From positions 1,302,001 to 1,366,000 of the forward strand of contig JAKULF010000005.1 of NCBI GenBank assembly GCA_022661535.1: DNA of 64,000 nt, written 5' to 3'. Origin of the DNA: Eutypa lata. Taxonomy: Eukaryota; Ascomycota; Sordariomycetes; Xylariales; Diatrypaceae. Every line of letters begins with the position of its first letter. Position 1 is the first letter of the stretch. Position numbers and translations under genes: made by a program. The notes under the pieces are model-generated. The model saw only the letters and a program-made list of their open reading frames with translations. It made no database searches and was not told the DNA's origin. Shown in pieces: positions 50,306 to 61,608 of this stretch.

Positions 50306-50431
50306 CACGATATGGCGGTTAGAAAAGAGGTAGGAGACTCCTCTATTACAGCAAGCTTGATAGTCTTGGCTGTATTATAGACCAGTTTCACTTCTCCTCC
50401 TGCACTCCAAACTGTTGATAACACGACAATC

Positions 50432-51523
50432 ATGGGTAGCTCTGATACGACTTTCAACTCTGAGTCAGACATCGCTTGTCTAGAGGGAAAACTGATTCTC
50501 ATCACGGGTGGAAACAAAGGCATCGGCAAACAAGGGGTCCTAGATCTCGCCAAACACAATCCACCCGAGATGTGTATCACCACGCGAGATATCGATACGG
50601 GCGATATCGTTCTGAAAGGAACCAACAGGCTTCCACCGAAAGTGTCAATTCGTCTCCTACCGCTTGATCTCGCCTCGTTCGAGTCTGCCAAGCAGCCTAT
50701 GAAGACATTTCTGACTTCCGCCCTTCGCCTTGACATCTGCACCTTGAACGTAGGCATGATGACTGGCCCCCACGTAACAACCGAGGAAGGTTATGAGATG
50801 CAGTTCGGTGTCAACCACTTGGGGGCACGCCCTACTGCTGAAGCTCCTCGTGCCTCTTCTTTTGAAGACCGCGTCGGCTCATCCCGAGTCGAAGCCGCGT
50901 GTGGTGGTCACCGGCTCTGCGGGGCACAAGAATTTCCCACCGGGCATCGTCTTCGATTCGTTGAAATCTACTGACGAATGGATCGAGCTGATCATGAAGT
51001 ACTGCCAAAGCAAGAGTAAGTAACGCCCGGACATAATATTTTAATTGCATGTATCTTTTCTTATCTACCGGTATGAACTCTACGAAAGTAGAGTAAATTA
51101 TCTCTGGGATATATCAGTAGCGTTGTTGTGTATACACAAACATTTCAAATAAAATATCAACTGACTCTCGGTATTCTAGTGGCGAATGTTCTGCATGCCA
51201 AAGCACTCGCCGAGCATTATCCCCAGTTTACTACAGTGTCCATCTACCCAGGGGCCATCTTCACAGACCTTTACTTGAAAATGGATACAAAGTTCTAGGA
51301 TCTGGCTCGCAACCATTGCGTGGGGGTTGAAGGGGACGTAAAGAACACCCTCTGGGCCGCTACTTCTAAGGATGTCGTTAGTGGGGAGTGCTATGAGCCT
51401 GTCGGCGTCGCTGGCCAGGGGAAGAGAGCTAGACTGGTCGAGATTGGTTGGTCGATAAAATCGGCGAAAACAGATGAGCCATACTGCACAGCAGTGCCGA
51501 GGCTCCACCAAATTCTGAAATAG
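50432..51523 (+). pseudogene. Inactivated short-chain dehydrogenase/reductase (SDR)
   Basis: The gene starts at ATG 50432 with the Rossmann motif GGNKGIGK after KLILIT, the LDLASF strand, a degenerate NAG-type motif (LNVG) and the NHLG motif. Directly after NHLG, a run of five G at 50821-50825 shifts the frame. Removing one base in the run would continue in the third frame with the family-typical HALLLKLLVPLLLK, then VVVTGSAG and the catalytic YCQSK. A 164-nt intron (51016-51179, GTAAGT donor, CTAG acceptor) then joins to ANVLHAKALAEHYP and SIYPGAIFTDL. An in-frame TAG follows at 51296-51298, and beyond it recognisable sequence continues (GDVKNTLWAATS, YEPVGVAG) before drifting. With two independent lesions the gene is most likely dead. 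The family is the retinol-dehydrogenase-like fungal SDRs. Confidence 0.85.
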
Positions 51524-53107
51524 ACTATCCCCTTGATATATAAGTTATCCGACTCTTTATCTACTATAACAACACTCTGTTTGAATCGCGAAAGGATGCA
51601 CACATAGGAAACCGGTTCGAGCATCTTTAAAGATGTTGTGGAAAGCAACCCCTTGAATGCATTGATTATATATAGTTACCCGTAAGTTATGTTAGGCTCT
51701 ACACGTTGCAACTGACGGGGCACAAATGATCAACGGGTGACTGTCTGCCCAAGACACGTACCTATATGTCTGTTGGAAATAGCAAGCAAAAGGCCACGAC
51801 TCCTTATCCGTTAGGGATCCCATTGTAGATGTAGATAGGCAAACGAGAAGTAATGATAGTATACCTCATCCTCAAATAGTTACTTAAGTAGTTACTCAAA
51901 TCTCAAAAGAATAGATGGACTTACCCCCTTTCCCTTGGTCCTGGCCTAATATACCGACCCACAAAAATGGGAAGACTTCAAGGTAAAAGATGACGACAGC
52001 ATTATAAATCTATGGAGGAGTAGGCGAGGATGTTGTATCGCTGGACATCCCGCTGTAAGATGTGAGCAGCAAGATAGCCCAGAGCTCATGATACATGTTG
52101 GGGTGCATATATGACCAGACTAGAAGCAAATATCACGGAGCTCGTGAAGGAGATGAAGGCCGACATTTTGGTCGATCCCAATTCACTAAGAAATAGCTAG
52201 CGATCGGCAGTCCGGGCAGGAAGTAGTCAAAACACCGTTAGATACAATATCTACTATTCGACATGCTTAGCGACGGTGACGTGTCTAAGTTTCAGTCAAA
52301 CTTCTCTGTGTAGTGGTGCGGTTTCCTTATGAGATTCGTAGATAGAGGGCTACATCGCCGCTGGCTGGAGCCTGATCTGGCTATACCAATGGCCGATAGG
52401 ACAGATCATAAGATCTAGTTCCATCAATAGCGGATATATGCACTATTTCCGCAAAGTCGCTTATCACCGCTGAGGGGAAAAGTGATGGCAGAGCGACAAC
52501 ACCGATTTAAGCTGCTGTTACAAGACACTGACAACATCACGTTAACGTACTCTCTTCATCCTATGCTTACAAATTAAGATTGGAGCAACCATATATCACA
52601 TGTTGAGTAGTAATCAACGGTAGATATTATCGATTTGGTAGTAGCATGACAAGGGTCCTAGCTACTGTACTTACTAGTACTGGATTTTAGTGGTTCTAAA
52701 TAATGTATTGCTGGCCCATGCCTGATATAGCCTGATATAGCCTGATATATGCCCCCTACTATTGTGCATAATTTGGAGGCCGGACCATTGGTATCCGCTT
52801 ATGTTACTAAAAGTTGTCTGGAAACCTTTCACAATTGCTAAACATTCAGACGGAATGCAACGCTGACGGCGTGCGGCCTTTGGAACGGAGAGCGAGCGCG
52901 GTTCCGACTTTCTCGGCGTGGTTGTTCATGCTGGGGTGGTCCTGCTCGGTCCCGGAGCTCGCGCCGCTTTCGCGCGCCGTTAGTCTCCCTTACTACACGG
53001 GATTTTCGTCGACACGGCACACGAAATGACATAATTTATTTGCGCCTAGGGTGCGTTTGATATTGGTTATGTATCTATGTCTCCAGGATAGGATAGGATG
53101 GGATGGG
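51524..53107. other. Spacer upstream of the O-methyltransferase gene
   Basis: Mostly AT-rich with no intact gene. A short frame at 52110-52200 reads like a coding fragment (RLEANITELVKEMKADILVD) but is too small to assign. A GC-rich patch at 52845-53000 stands out and may be another decayed coding fragment. Confidence 0.45.
52721..52750. repeat. Three tandem copies of CCTGATATAG
   Basis: A 10-base unit repeated three times head to tail, the last copy with one change. Confidence 0.9.
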
Positions 53108-53114
53108 TATAAAT
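53108..53114 (+). promoter_or_regulatory. TATA box of the O-methyltransferase gene
   Basis: TATAAAT about 130 bases before the start codon, preceded by GGATAGGATGGGATGGG tandem words. Confidence 0.55.
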
Positions 53115-53239
53115 TAACATGAGAGAAGACGTTGGGGGCCTTTTTTTGCCCAATTTCCGCAACGGCTATATACTCCTCAACCTCGACTATACTGCATCTG
53201 ATACCTAGGACAATATTTTCGAACAAGTAACACGTAGCG

Positions 53240-54633
53240 ATGGCTGATATAGCAAAGAAAACCGTCGTAGCTCTCGACAGCATCTCGCCGGAGAGCTTTA
53301 ACGATGAGGCAGCTCGGTATCCGGTCAAGGAGGCCGCCAGGCGTCTTCTGGCGCGAATGCAAACCCCATATGAACGGGCCTGGGACATAGCTACCGAGTC
53401 CCCTTTCCTATTCGCTGCCGTGAAGGTCGGCATTGACCTTGGCGTCTTCGAGGGGTGGTCGAAGGCTGGTAGCGGTGAAGCATCGTTGGAGGACCTTCTT
53501 TCTTATTGCAATACGGGATGCGAAGCCAACCTGCTGAGTAGGTGTCATGTCGAATACATTGTCAACGGAATACCAAAGGAACTAATTCACATATCTGCTA
53601 GGACGCTTGTTTCGCCTTCTTGCCGCCTTTAACTTGGTCGAGGAAACGGGCAAGGAAAGATGGAAGCCGACTGCGTTCTCCCTCGCACTAGGGGATCCAG
53701 AAGGGCCCATCACCCAAATAATCCTCAGCGGGTTTGTACTCTTCTTTATCTCCTCTGAAAGTAGCTGTCGCATGATGACTTACTGTTAACATATCTCGCA
53801 AGGTCATATTTATTTTTGGATGCTGCGAAGAACTTGCCCGGCTTCCTGGCCAAGACATCCTACCGCGAGCCCCTTGATCCACACAACTCCAATTTCAAGG
53901 ACAAGTTCGGCTCCGAATGGTACGAATATTGCGGGTCAGACCCGCGATACCAGAAGAGCTTCATCAACGGCACGATGATCGGGATAGCCACGCACAAGGC
54001 GGCGTGGACTGATGTTTTCGATACCCGGGCTCTGATGGAAGGATACGACAGCTCCAACGGGGGCACTTTTCTCGTTGATATTGGAGGTGGACACGGCATC
54101 GACTCCATGCACGCCTTAGCTAAGAATCCCAACTTGCCCTCTGGCGCCGTGGTGCTGCAAGATTTACCCGATGTCGTTGCGTTGGCCAAAGTCGACCCCA
54201 AGCTCAAGGCCTCGGCGCATTCGTTCTTTGAGCCGGAGCCTATCAAAGGTATTGTAAAAATATCGAGTTTCAATTACAATTGCCCCAACTCACTAATAAC
54301 TCACACCTTCGTCAAATAGGAAGCCGCGCATATTTCGTTCACGCGGTCCTGCATAACTGGAACGACACCGACTGCCGCCGCATCTTGCAGAACCTGGTAC
54401 CGGCTATGAAGAAGGGGTACTCGAAGCTGTTGCTTTACGAGATCGTGCTCCCCGCTACGGGAGCGAAGCCGCTCCAAGCATCGGTCGACTTGGCTATCTT
54501 GAGCGTGCTTTCGGCTGGCCAGCGGACCGAGGCTGCTTGGAGAACGATGCTCGAGGGGGTGGGGTTGAAGGTTGTGAAGATTTGGACGCACGACACGGCG
54601 ATTGAGAGTGTCATCGAAGCAGAACTTGCTTAA
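53240..54633 (+). CDS. Fungal class O-methyltransferase (secondary-metabolite type)
   Basis: Four exons, 53240-53537, 53602-53731, 53803-54248 and 54320-54633, encode 395 residues. Introns of 64, 71 and 71 nt have GTAGGT, GTTTGT and GTATTG donors and TAG, AAG and TAG acceptors; phases match throughout. The N-terminal half is the helical dimerisation domain (SPFLFAAVKVGIDLGVF, RLLAAFNLV). The C-terminal half is the SAM-binding Rossmann domain: motif I VDIGGGHG at 234-241, LQDLPDVV after the second strand, and the catalytic-base region HAVLHNWND, with His303 the probable base. The family contains sterigmatocystin/aflatoxin-type O-methyltransferases acting on phenolic polyketides, but this copy cannot be assigned a substrate. 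No synthase lies in the window; a P450 is 7 kb downstream. The reading frame is intact and full length. Confidence 0.9.
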
Positions 54634-56655
54634 GGTTATATTGGACAACTTGGTGGATAGACCCGCACTGTGCGAAATGGTGTGTATCAGATAGGGGTGT
54701 GTAAAAGCAGGATGGAAATTTTGGGAGGTTCAACATATACAGGGTTCACGGCTTGCATAGGCACACAGGTTTGTTGTTGGCGAGGCTTTTGGTTGCAGTT
54801 CAACACTTGGAGCAGCAAGTATATATTATTTAAAGGAATCTTGATTATATCAAGAAATTCTAGGGATACTCGAAATATTCGAATCAAATTGAAACGTAAA
54901 ACAGTTGATACGGGGCGTAGTAAGGTTGGAAATGTACTGAATAACTCTTTATACCACCCCTTTCCGACCAGTCTACCCAACCTTCGCACCTATTCCGTAA
55001 GACCCTTATTGGCTAGTTATCGCTTGGTTTGTCTTCATGCTGCAGGTGTACCAATCGAGTGATTGCAAGGTTAAGTTGGAGGTGTCGTATACTTCGTAGA
55101 CAATCTCTATTCCGTCGATATCTGTCATCATGATGATGCACCATCATCCGCCCACCCCTACGCATACTTGGGAAAGCAAAACAGGGGGCAGATCACCCAC
55201 GTCAATTTGAAAGTCGAGATAGGAAATTTGGCACGCGACATGTTCCGTAAGCACAATTCCCTATTTAGGTCCCCTGAAGCTTTAAATTTACAAAGCAATA
55301 AGTAACAAAGCCGCTGGTTTCTCGAGCTGATGATGGCCAAAAGAGAAATGTCGTTGTGTTTCGTATCATCACATTTGACGACAAGTTACACTACAAATTA
55401 AGCCAAAAGCTGGCTGAAAAGGCAGGAGGAATCCCTTAAGGTCCTGAACGAGCCGGGCATTGAAGATAGAACGGAACTTTTGCCTATCAAAAAACGATAG
55501 TGATGCGCTTTCGAAACAAATCTCGAAATTACTTATACGTTATCGATCCCTAAGATGTTTACGTATAACTGTTTCAGTTTGCTGAAGCTGCTCCCTACAA
55601 AGACTAGGTAGTTAATAGACAAAGACAGCGGATGTTCAGTTAAGGATACTTCATTGAAAGAAACTGAATATTAGGACAATGAAATTGAAACCCTCTAGTA
55701 TGGTGGCGTCAGTATGCCTCCAAACAGGAACTTCGAGTCCGTGACATTTATAAATCCTCCTGCGCGAGATAATAAAATATAGTGGTTGACCGAGGCGGTT
55801 AGTCAGTCTGTCTAAGAGAGCGATGTCCTCAATATCTACCTTCCTCGCCTAAGGTTGTCCTAGGGGCATATCTCCACTAATAGCAAGGATAGTAGGAGAA
55901 GCTATGATTCAGGATATATATCATAAGATGATATCATCGCACTTGAATGCCAATTCAAGAACTCGGAACGACGAACTCGAAGAGACCCCGGATTCGCTAA
56001 GGAACCTTGTCTATCTAACTGCAGACCAGGTTGTGCCCTAACCTTTCACAGAACTTTTGAGTATTTTACTCGAAGGCATGTTACGTATTATTATGTAACT
56101 TACCGATATGGTTCTACCGAGTGGTGCAGGAGATTGCTATGCATTCTCCTGCCTTAGACCAGACACCAAGATTTTGGGCAGTCAACTCTAGCCCTCAGTA
56201 GCCATACAAGTTCGTAATGTATCTTTCTGTGTTGGGGACTAGCGACGACTGAAGTTGTTCAAGGTTCGAAGAATTCCGCTTTGATCATGCTCTCAGTATG
56301 GTCAACCAACATAGAGAACCTGAACATTACTTGCGTTAGGAGACAGGACTATGAGTTAATAGACAGAATTGTTATAATCCGGAGTAAAGCCATTCCATAA
56401 CCAACAGGAAATGGCAAGGGAATAATTCATCGGTACCGTAATGTTAAGACGCCAAATCACCAAGTTAGTTGGATAACAGCAATCATGTGATGGATGTTCC
56501 TCTCTCTATATATATTGTCTATGCCAGGGAACAGACAATGGAAATGGGATCTTAAGCACCAAAAACTACTTAACTACTAGATAGTTACACACCCACTCGC
56601 CTTGAAATAACGTATTAGCTCTGAACAATAGTCGTATATCATATCACGGATAAGA
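54634..56655. other. AT-rich spacer after the O-methyltransferase
   Basis: About 2 kb without a recognisable gene. The frame at 54670-55062 begins at a non-homologous position just after the O-methyltransferase stop and looks like chance. Base composition is AT-rich and stop-dense. Confidence 0.5.
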
Positions 56656-56991
56656 ATGATAAATTTCCAGGGTCACCCCGAGGAACAAGAACCTCTTAAT
56701 GCTTCGACCGCTGGATATACGGAGTCCTCCAGATCTCGAGAGGTACGTGAGAAGAAAGAAGACAAAAAGGCTTCCCCTTCTACGATAAAATCCTCCGACA
56801 ATAAAAAGTCCTCATCTCGGTCAAAATCAGTATCACCTGATAGATCTGTTACCATTACTTTGCCTAGTATGGAACTTAAGGTACACGACTTTTGCATCTG
56901 CCCATGCGGCCCTCCTCATAGGAAGCTCTGCTATAAACCCGTCGCTAAAGGCAGCACGAATTGTCACGGTTGCGATAACCATTTCGGCTAA
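56656..56991 (+). CDS. Small Lys/Ser-rich protein with Cys-rich C-terminus, hypothetical
   Basis: A single ATG frame of 111 residues in an otherwise AT-rich desert. The first 75 residues are polar, rich in Ser, Lys, Glu and Asp. The last 35 contain six Cys and three His in a compact pattern (CICPCGPPHRKLC, then NCHGCDNHF) that could bind zinc. No signal peptide, no visible intron. I do not recognise a family, and the frame could be a chance ORF, the remnant of a larger gene, or a real small nuclear protein. The clustered Cys/His pattern is the only support for it being real. Confidence 0.35.
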   Translation: MINFQGHPEEQEPLNASTAGYTESSRSREVREKKEDKKASPSTIKSSDNKKSSSRSKSVSPDRSVTITLPSMELKVHDFCICPCGPPHRKLCYKPVAKGSTNCHGCDNHFG

Positions 56992-59036
56992 ATATTACAG
57001 TAATTATTCTCGTACGGTTCTATGATAATTCATGTGGTGAAGTGATGTATGACCGGAGCCAGCAATGTATCTTGATGTAGACGACCGATGATGGTAAGTT
57101 CTGGAAAATCTCCAATAAAATAAATATCTATGTGAAATCTATAGTCTATAAATACAATGTGTTACTTCCCTTTGCGCATAGATTCCAACGTTTTATCATT
57201 GATAAATGCTCGTTCTTATAAGTAATGTAGAAACTCCCGAGTCAAAATTAAAAGCACAGCCTACAAGACACGTTAGGTATTTCCACACCTAACTTGAGTT
57301 AGTATTTTCTTCGGCTTAATTACAACGTAAAAATGTCGTATTAATAGGTTAATATGTTGCGGGGAATCTTTTCCGGATTCGATCTGTGTTACACCCGTCT
57401 GGTGGATGCCTACACGAGACAACGATTTTACACTGTCTATGCTGTAGCGGTGTAAATATATTACCTAGTTGATATTCCATCATTCAAAGGCTGGCAGAAA
57501 TTTTCAGGACTTTTGAATAGAGTTAATGGGGTGATACTCGGAAAATCATAGTTGGTATTTGTTAATTAAGATGTGTCTCTGGCTTGCATTTCAATGCCGA
57601 ATCGGTTGTGATTGAAGACGATTTTACTTCTCGGAGGGACTTTCGGTTGTCACCACAAATGGTAACTTGAACAGTACGACCATTTTAGCCACTCACCTTT
57701 GTAGAATAGACACTACAATATACGACTCTCTCTCTCTCTCTCTCGGAGCATTGTTACAGTTTTACCCTTTTTGTAGCCGGAACGTTTCTCAAGTTGCCTC
57801 TCACATTGTGTAGATGTAAAAGAACATCGGGCAGTTGCACGATCTGTTTATATCCTTAGGTAATTTACACAATAATTTGAATGTGGAGGAAGAGTTTTTA
57901 ATGTGAAAGGGGAAAGGTTTAGCAATCTCGACAGTCATAAACTCCAATCGCCACAAAGCGTTTTAATGACCATCTAATTTTACCACCTATAATGGGAAGC
58001 AAATGTAAACGTCGAAACTTTTAGGTGACACAAGTACTTACAGAATCGTTGCCTCAGATATATGAAACACCGTGTCTTTACGCGAGGCGGGTAGTGGCAT
58101 TGATCACAGTGCAACAATCTCACGACAGCTGTTGACATCTAAGTAGGTACTTACTGCATGTATGATACTACGAATGGGACGGCTGTAAACACGACACTGA
58201 GCTACGACGAAGTAGAAACATACTGTTCTAATAATATTAACACGGTTAATAACAGCAACGCATGACTAGTGGGAGGAGGTGCTGAATCATATCCGAATTC
58301 AATATAGGTAGCCATGTCTATGTACGTACCTAACTGTTGGTTAAATCAGTGTCAGTGGCCGCCAACAGTACGATGGAGCAATATTTAATATCAAAACATG
58401 ACTTCAAAGTGATTTGATCAGTTAACAATACCGATGTCATGCGGAAAATACAGGTGTATTGAATACGTACACACACACATAAAGTACATTACCTAATCAA
58501 TGTATTACCAAATTCCGTTTTCCACCGCCTACATACCTACATACTCCTACATACCACATACCCCATACCCCATACCTCAGGCATGTATTTCTCATTTAAT
58601 GTACTGATCCAATCTTTGCACAAACAATAGGTAGGCAGGACTGCCGGGTGTCGGAAACAATTACTGCTCAAGTGATCCCGTACCTTCCCAAATTTACATC
58701 AATAGGTATTAGTTGTACGTACATACCTACATACCTACCTCGAATCAGTAATTGCAGCACCCTTCCTTCTTAATCACCCACAGCAACAACAAACCACACA
58801 ACCAGAATTTTTCCGCACTTGCACACACATAAATTTCTTTCCCACTACTTTACTACCTGCCTGTTGACTTTCCATCTTCACAAACATTCCTTCTTTCCTC
58901 GTTAACATCAACATCCGCATCAACATCCATCCTCATCACTCACCAATACCAAACTCTGTATCACAGCAGATATTTCAAGCAATCACTGCCTACTAGCATC
59001 CTTTCTCAACATCTTTCGTCAAGCAATATCGTTAAG
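56992..59036. other. AT-rich spacer and leader of the surface-protein gene
   Basis: About 2 kb without a recognisable gene. It contains a CT tract at 57726-57744 and TACATACCTACATACC-type repeats at 58530-58575 and 58720-58740. The last 250 bases are CA/CT-rich with few G, typical of strongly expressed fungal leaders. Confidence 0.5.
57726..57744. repeat. (CT)n short microsatellite
   Basis: About nine CT units without interruption. Confidence 0.9.
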
Positions 59037-59805
59037 ATGCAAGTCTTCGAGGTTTTCGTGGCCCTTCTTTCCCTGGGTGCCGTTGGCATGGTAAGTCATT
59101 TCCCCATTTCCATCTTTGATCAATTCCAACATGCAGCCTGCTTTGCTTCCCTGTCAATTGCCTCCTTCGGATCCACACCTACCAACGTCTTTTATAATAT
59201 ACTAACCCCTTCTCTCGTAGGCCGAAGTCCTTGCCGTCGACGACTACACCGATGGCGTGGAGACTCACTGTTCTTGCGCCACTGTGACCGAGACGGCCAC
59301 TCCTACTGAGACTCCTAGCGTGCCTACTGATGGTTATGTTACTCTGACCCCCTCTACCGTCGTTACGGCTACTACGCCTACTGTCGGTGGTGGTGTTTCG
59401 ATCCCTAGCATTGGTAGTAGCACTTTGACCATTTCCATCTCCAGCGCCTCTACTACTGTTGAGGTCCCCGGAACCAGCACTGACACCACTGTCACTGCTA
59501 CTGGCATTGATACTACTGCTGTTGGCACTACCACCGGCACAGACACCACTATGGTTCCTACCGAGTCTGGTGCTTCTGGATCTGTCACTGGCACCGAGAC
59601 TGGTACCTCCGTCACTGGTAGTGTCTCTTCGTCTGTCACTGCCACCCCGACCGAGTCTAGCCCCGACAGTTCTTCCGAGCCCTCTTCCACCGAGGCCCCG
59701 CCTACTTCGACTTCTTCGGCTCTCGGTTCTGCCCCCACTGGTGCCATCCACTTGGGTGCCCTCTTTGGTGGAGCTGCTCTTGTCGCCATCGCCAACCAGA
59801 TCTAA
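59037..59805 (+). CDS. Ser/Thr-rich, probably GPI-anchored cell-surface protein
   Basis: Two exons, 59037-59090 and 59221-59805, encode 212 residues. The 130-nt intron has a GTAAGT donor, a TACTAACC branch and a TCGTAG acceptor and lies right at the end of the signal-peptide core. The N-terminus MQVFEVFVALLSLGAVGMAEV is a signal peptide. A short Cys-containing segment (HCSCATVTE) follows, then about 140 residues dominated by Thr, Ser, Val, Gly and Pro with TxTx and GTxTG repeats, a likely site of heavy O-mannosylation. The C-terminus, after a Ser/Gly/Ala stretch that could hold the omega site, is hydrophobic (IHLGALFGGAALVAIANQI), as required for GPI attachment. Such proteins coat the fungal wall. 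Codon use is strongly pyrimidine-ending, suggesting high expression. Confidence 0.82.
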
Positions 59806-61608
59806 GAAAGGATGGGAACAGTGACGCTCTTTGTATTTTTCCTAGACGAAGACGCATTTTCACGGGGTTCTCAATTCGATTGTCTCATAGACTCGGCAAG
59901 CTTATTGCTTACGTGAGGGAAGATGGACATAATGATGGCTACGACGGGGTTTGTACACGATGCATGGTATTCGACGGTGTGTCGTCGGTTGCATATGGAT
60001 AATGACTATGTGCACTCTCATGTACAGGGCTTACTGATGGCATCGACTGCGAGGGTTTCTCATAGGACAGGAACGTGATACTCGAGTTGTATCCATGTAA
60101 TTAATGGACTGGCTAGTGGATTGATACCAAGAAAATCGTTGCTTTGTAACCAACTTACTGTTGTTACCTTACTGAAATCGTGAAATATACGTAAAAACTT
60201 CTAAATGATGGCGAAGATGATGCATCATTAGACCAACCACGCCGCACCCTCGCGGTAACTTGTGATTATTTCAGCCTCCAACAAGCTTGTAGATAACGTT
60301 CGAATGTCTAACGTTTACCTAACCTCTATAGGTGATTTTTATAAAAAAAGAGGATTCCATTCTGTCCTTCAAACCATCCTCGTCAGACTAGTCATTGTTG
60401 TTATTGTTTTGAGAATTCAGTCGCGTTGCAGAGTCGCGTTGACTACCGGGTTTGTAGATGATTAGATGGGCATTGCAATGTCACCATTCCCAAACGAGAT
60501 AACGTTCTACCTGCTTGGGTGCATTCAGAGATCAAAACCAACAACTATCTAGGTACTTCCCTGGTCAATATCTGGTTTATAACCCTGATTGGCCCCCTTG
60601 TTTACCTCTGAACCTCAGATTTCTACCTTTTCCCCTCTCTTCCTTGTCGTCTAGTAGTTCCTTTCCTACCTATGTATGCAAGTAACATAGACTTTACGGC
60701 CGAGAGCACGAAGTTTTCTATCTATTGCCTGCTTACCTAGGTTATATTATCTTATCTTGCCACCATAAACAGCATCTGCGCATTACGTAGATGCTCGCTA
60801 AAGCACTCTAAAACCGGAACGTGTGAATTTCAAAAAAGGAAGTGCCTGGTTGCGGCAAACGGTTTCATTGGAACCCAAGTGACGTTGGGGGACAGCAAGC
60901 CGGACCGAAGTGATAAGTATATCTCTTTTCAGCCGCTTTTCTGTAAACGTAAATCATCCCTCGTCTCATCTCTCTGGTGCGGCTCATTTACCCACCTGTT
61001 CATCTTGTTAGCGCTCTCCGCATTTCTTACACATGGCACCCCTGAAGTCTGGTCCCTCGTGGCGCGTTTGGGTAGCACAAGGATGGAGATGGGCGAGGAG
61101 ATAAAATTTCCATTCAGGTAAGTATGCGTCTCTGACCACCATTATTCCAACAGAGCCATCGACATAACCCAACACTTTAGGCGTATGGTTGACGACCACG
61201 TGATAACCGTCATTGCAGCGGACTTGATTTTTTTCATTATTCCCTACACGACATGCGTCCTCAGCATTAATATCGGCTAACGCTGCGACGCCATCGTTGA
61301 GGCTAATTAAATAAATAGACGGAGGCTTCTAGATGTGCGCGCAACTCAAATTAAATAGACAATCCATCCACGTTTTTGTTCATATACCATATAACTACCG
61401 GCCAGATTCCAATGTTGGTTAGCCTCAGAAGAACCTACAAGTGTATTGATTACAAATGAAACTAGGAATATTCCGTGATACTTAGACTCTTCAACTAGAA
61501 ACCAACCTCCCAGTTATAATATCAGGGCCCGGAAAATACCTCCCATCCCCCATAAGTCTACTCTCGATGGATACTGCATAGGTATCTGTTTGCTTGTACT
61601 TCTCCCGT
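59806..61608. other. Spacer between the surface-protein and P450 genes
   Basis: The first 150 bases are the probable 3' end of the surface-protein gene. No further gene was recognised. The frame at 60879-61121 contains a hydrophobic stretch but no family resemblance. Confidence 0.45.

Noticed and set aside
54670..55062. 130-codon frame just after the O-methyltransferase
   Set aside because: No homology, no promoter, composition like the AT-rich spacer around it.
59179..59751. 190-codon minus-strand frame opposite the Ser/Thr-rich surface protein
   Set aside because: A repeat-driven antisense frame; the plus-strand model has a signal peptide, intron and GPI signal.
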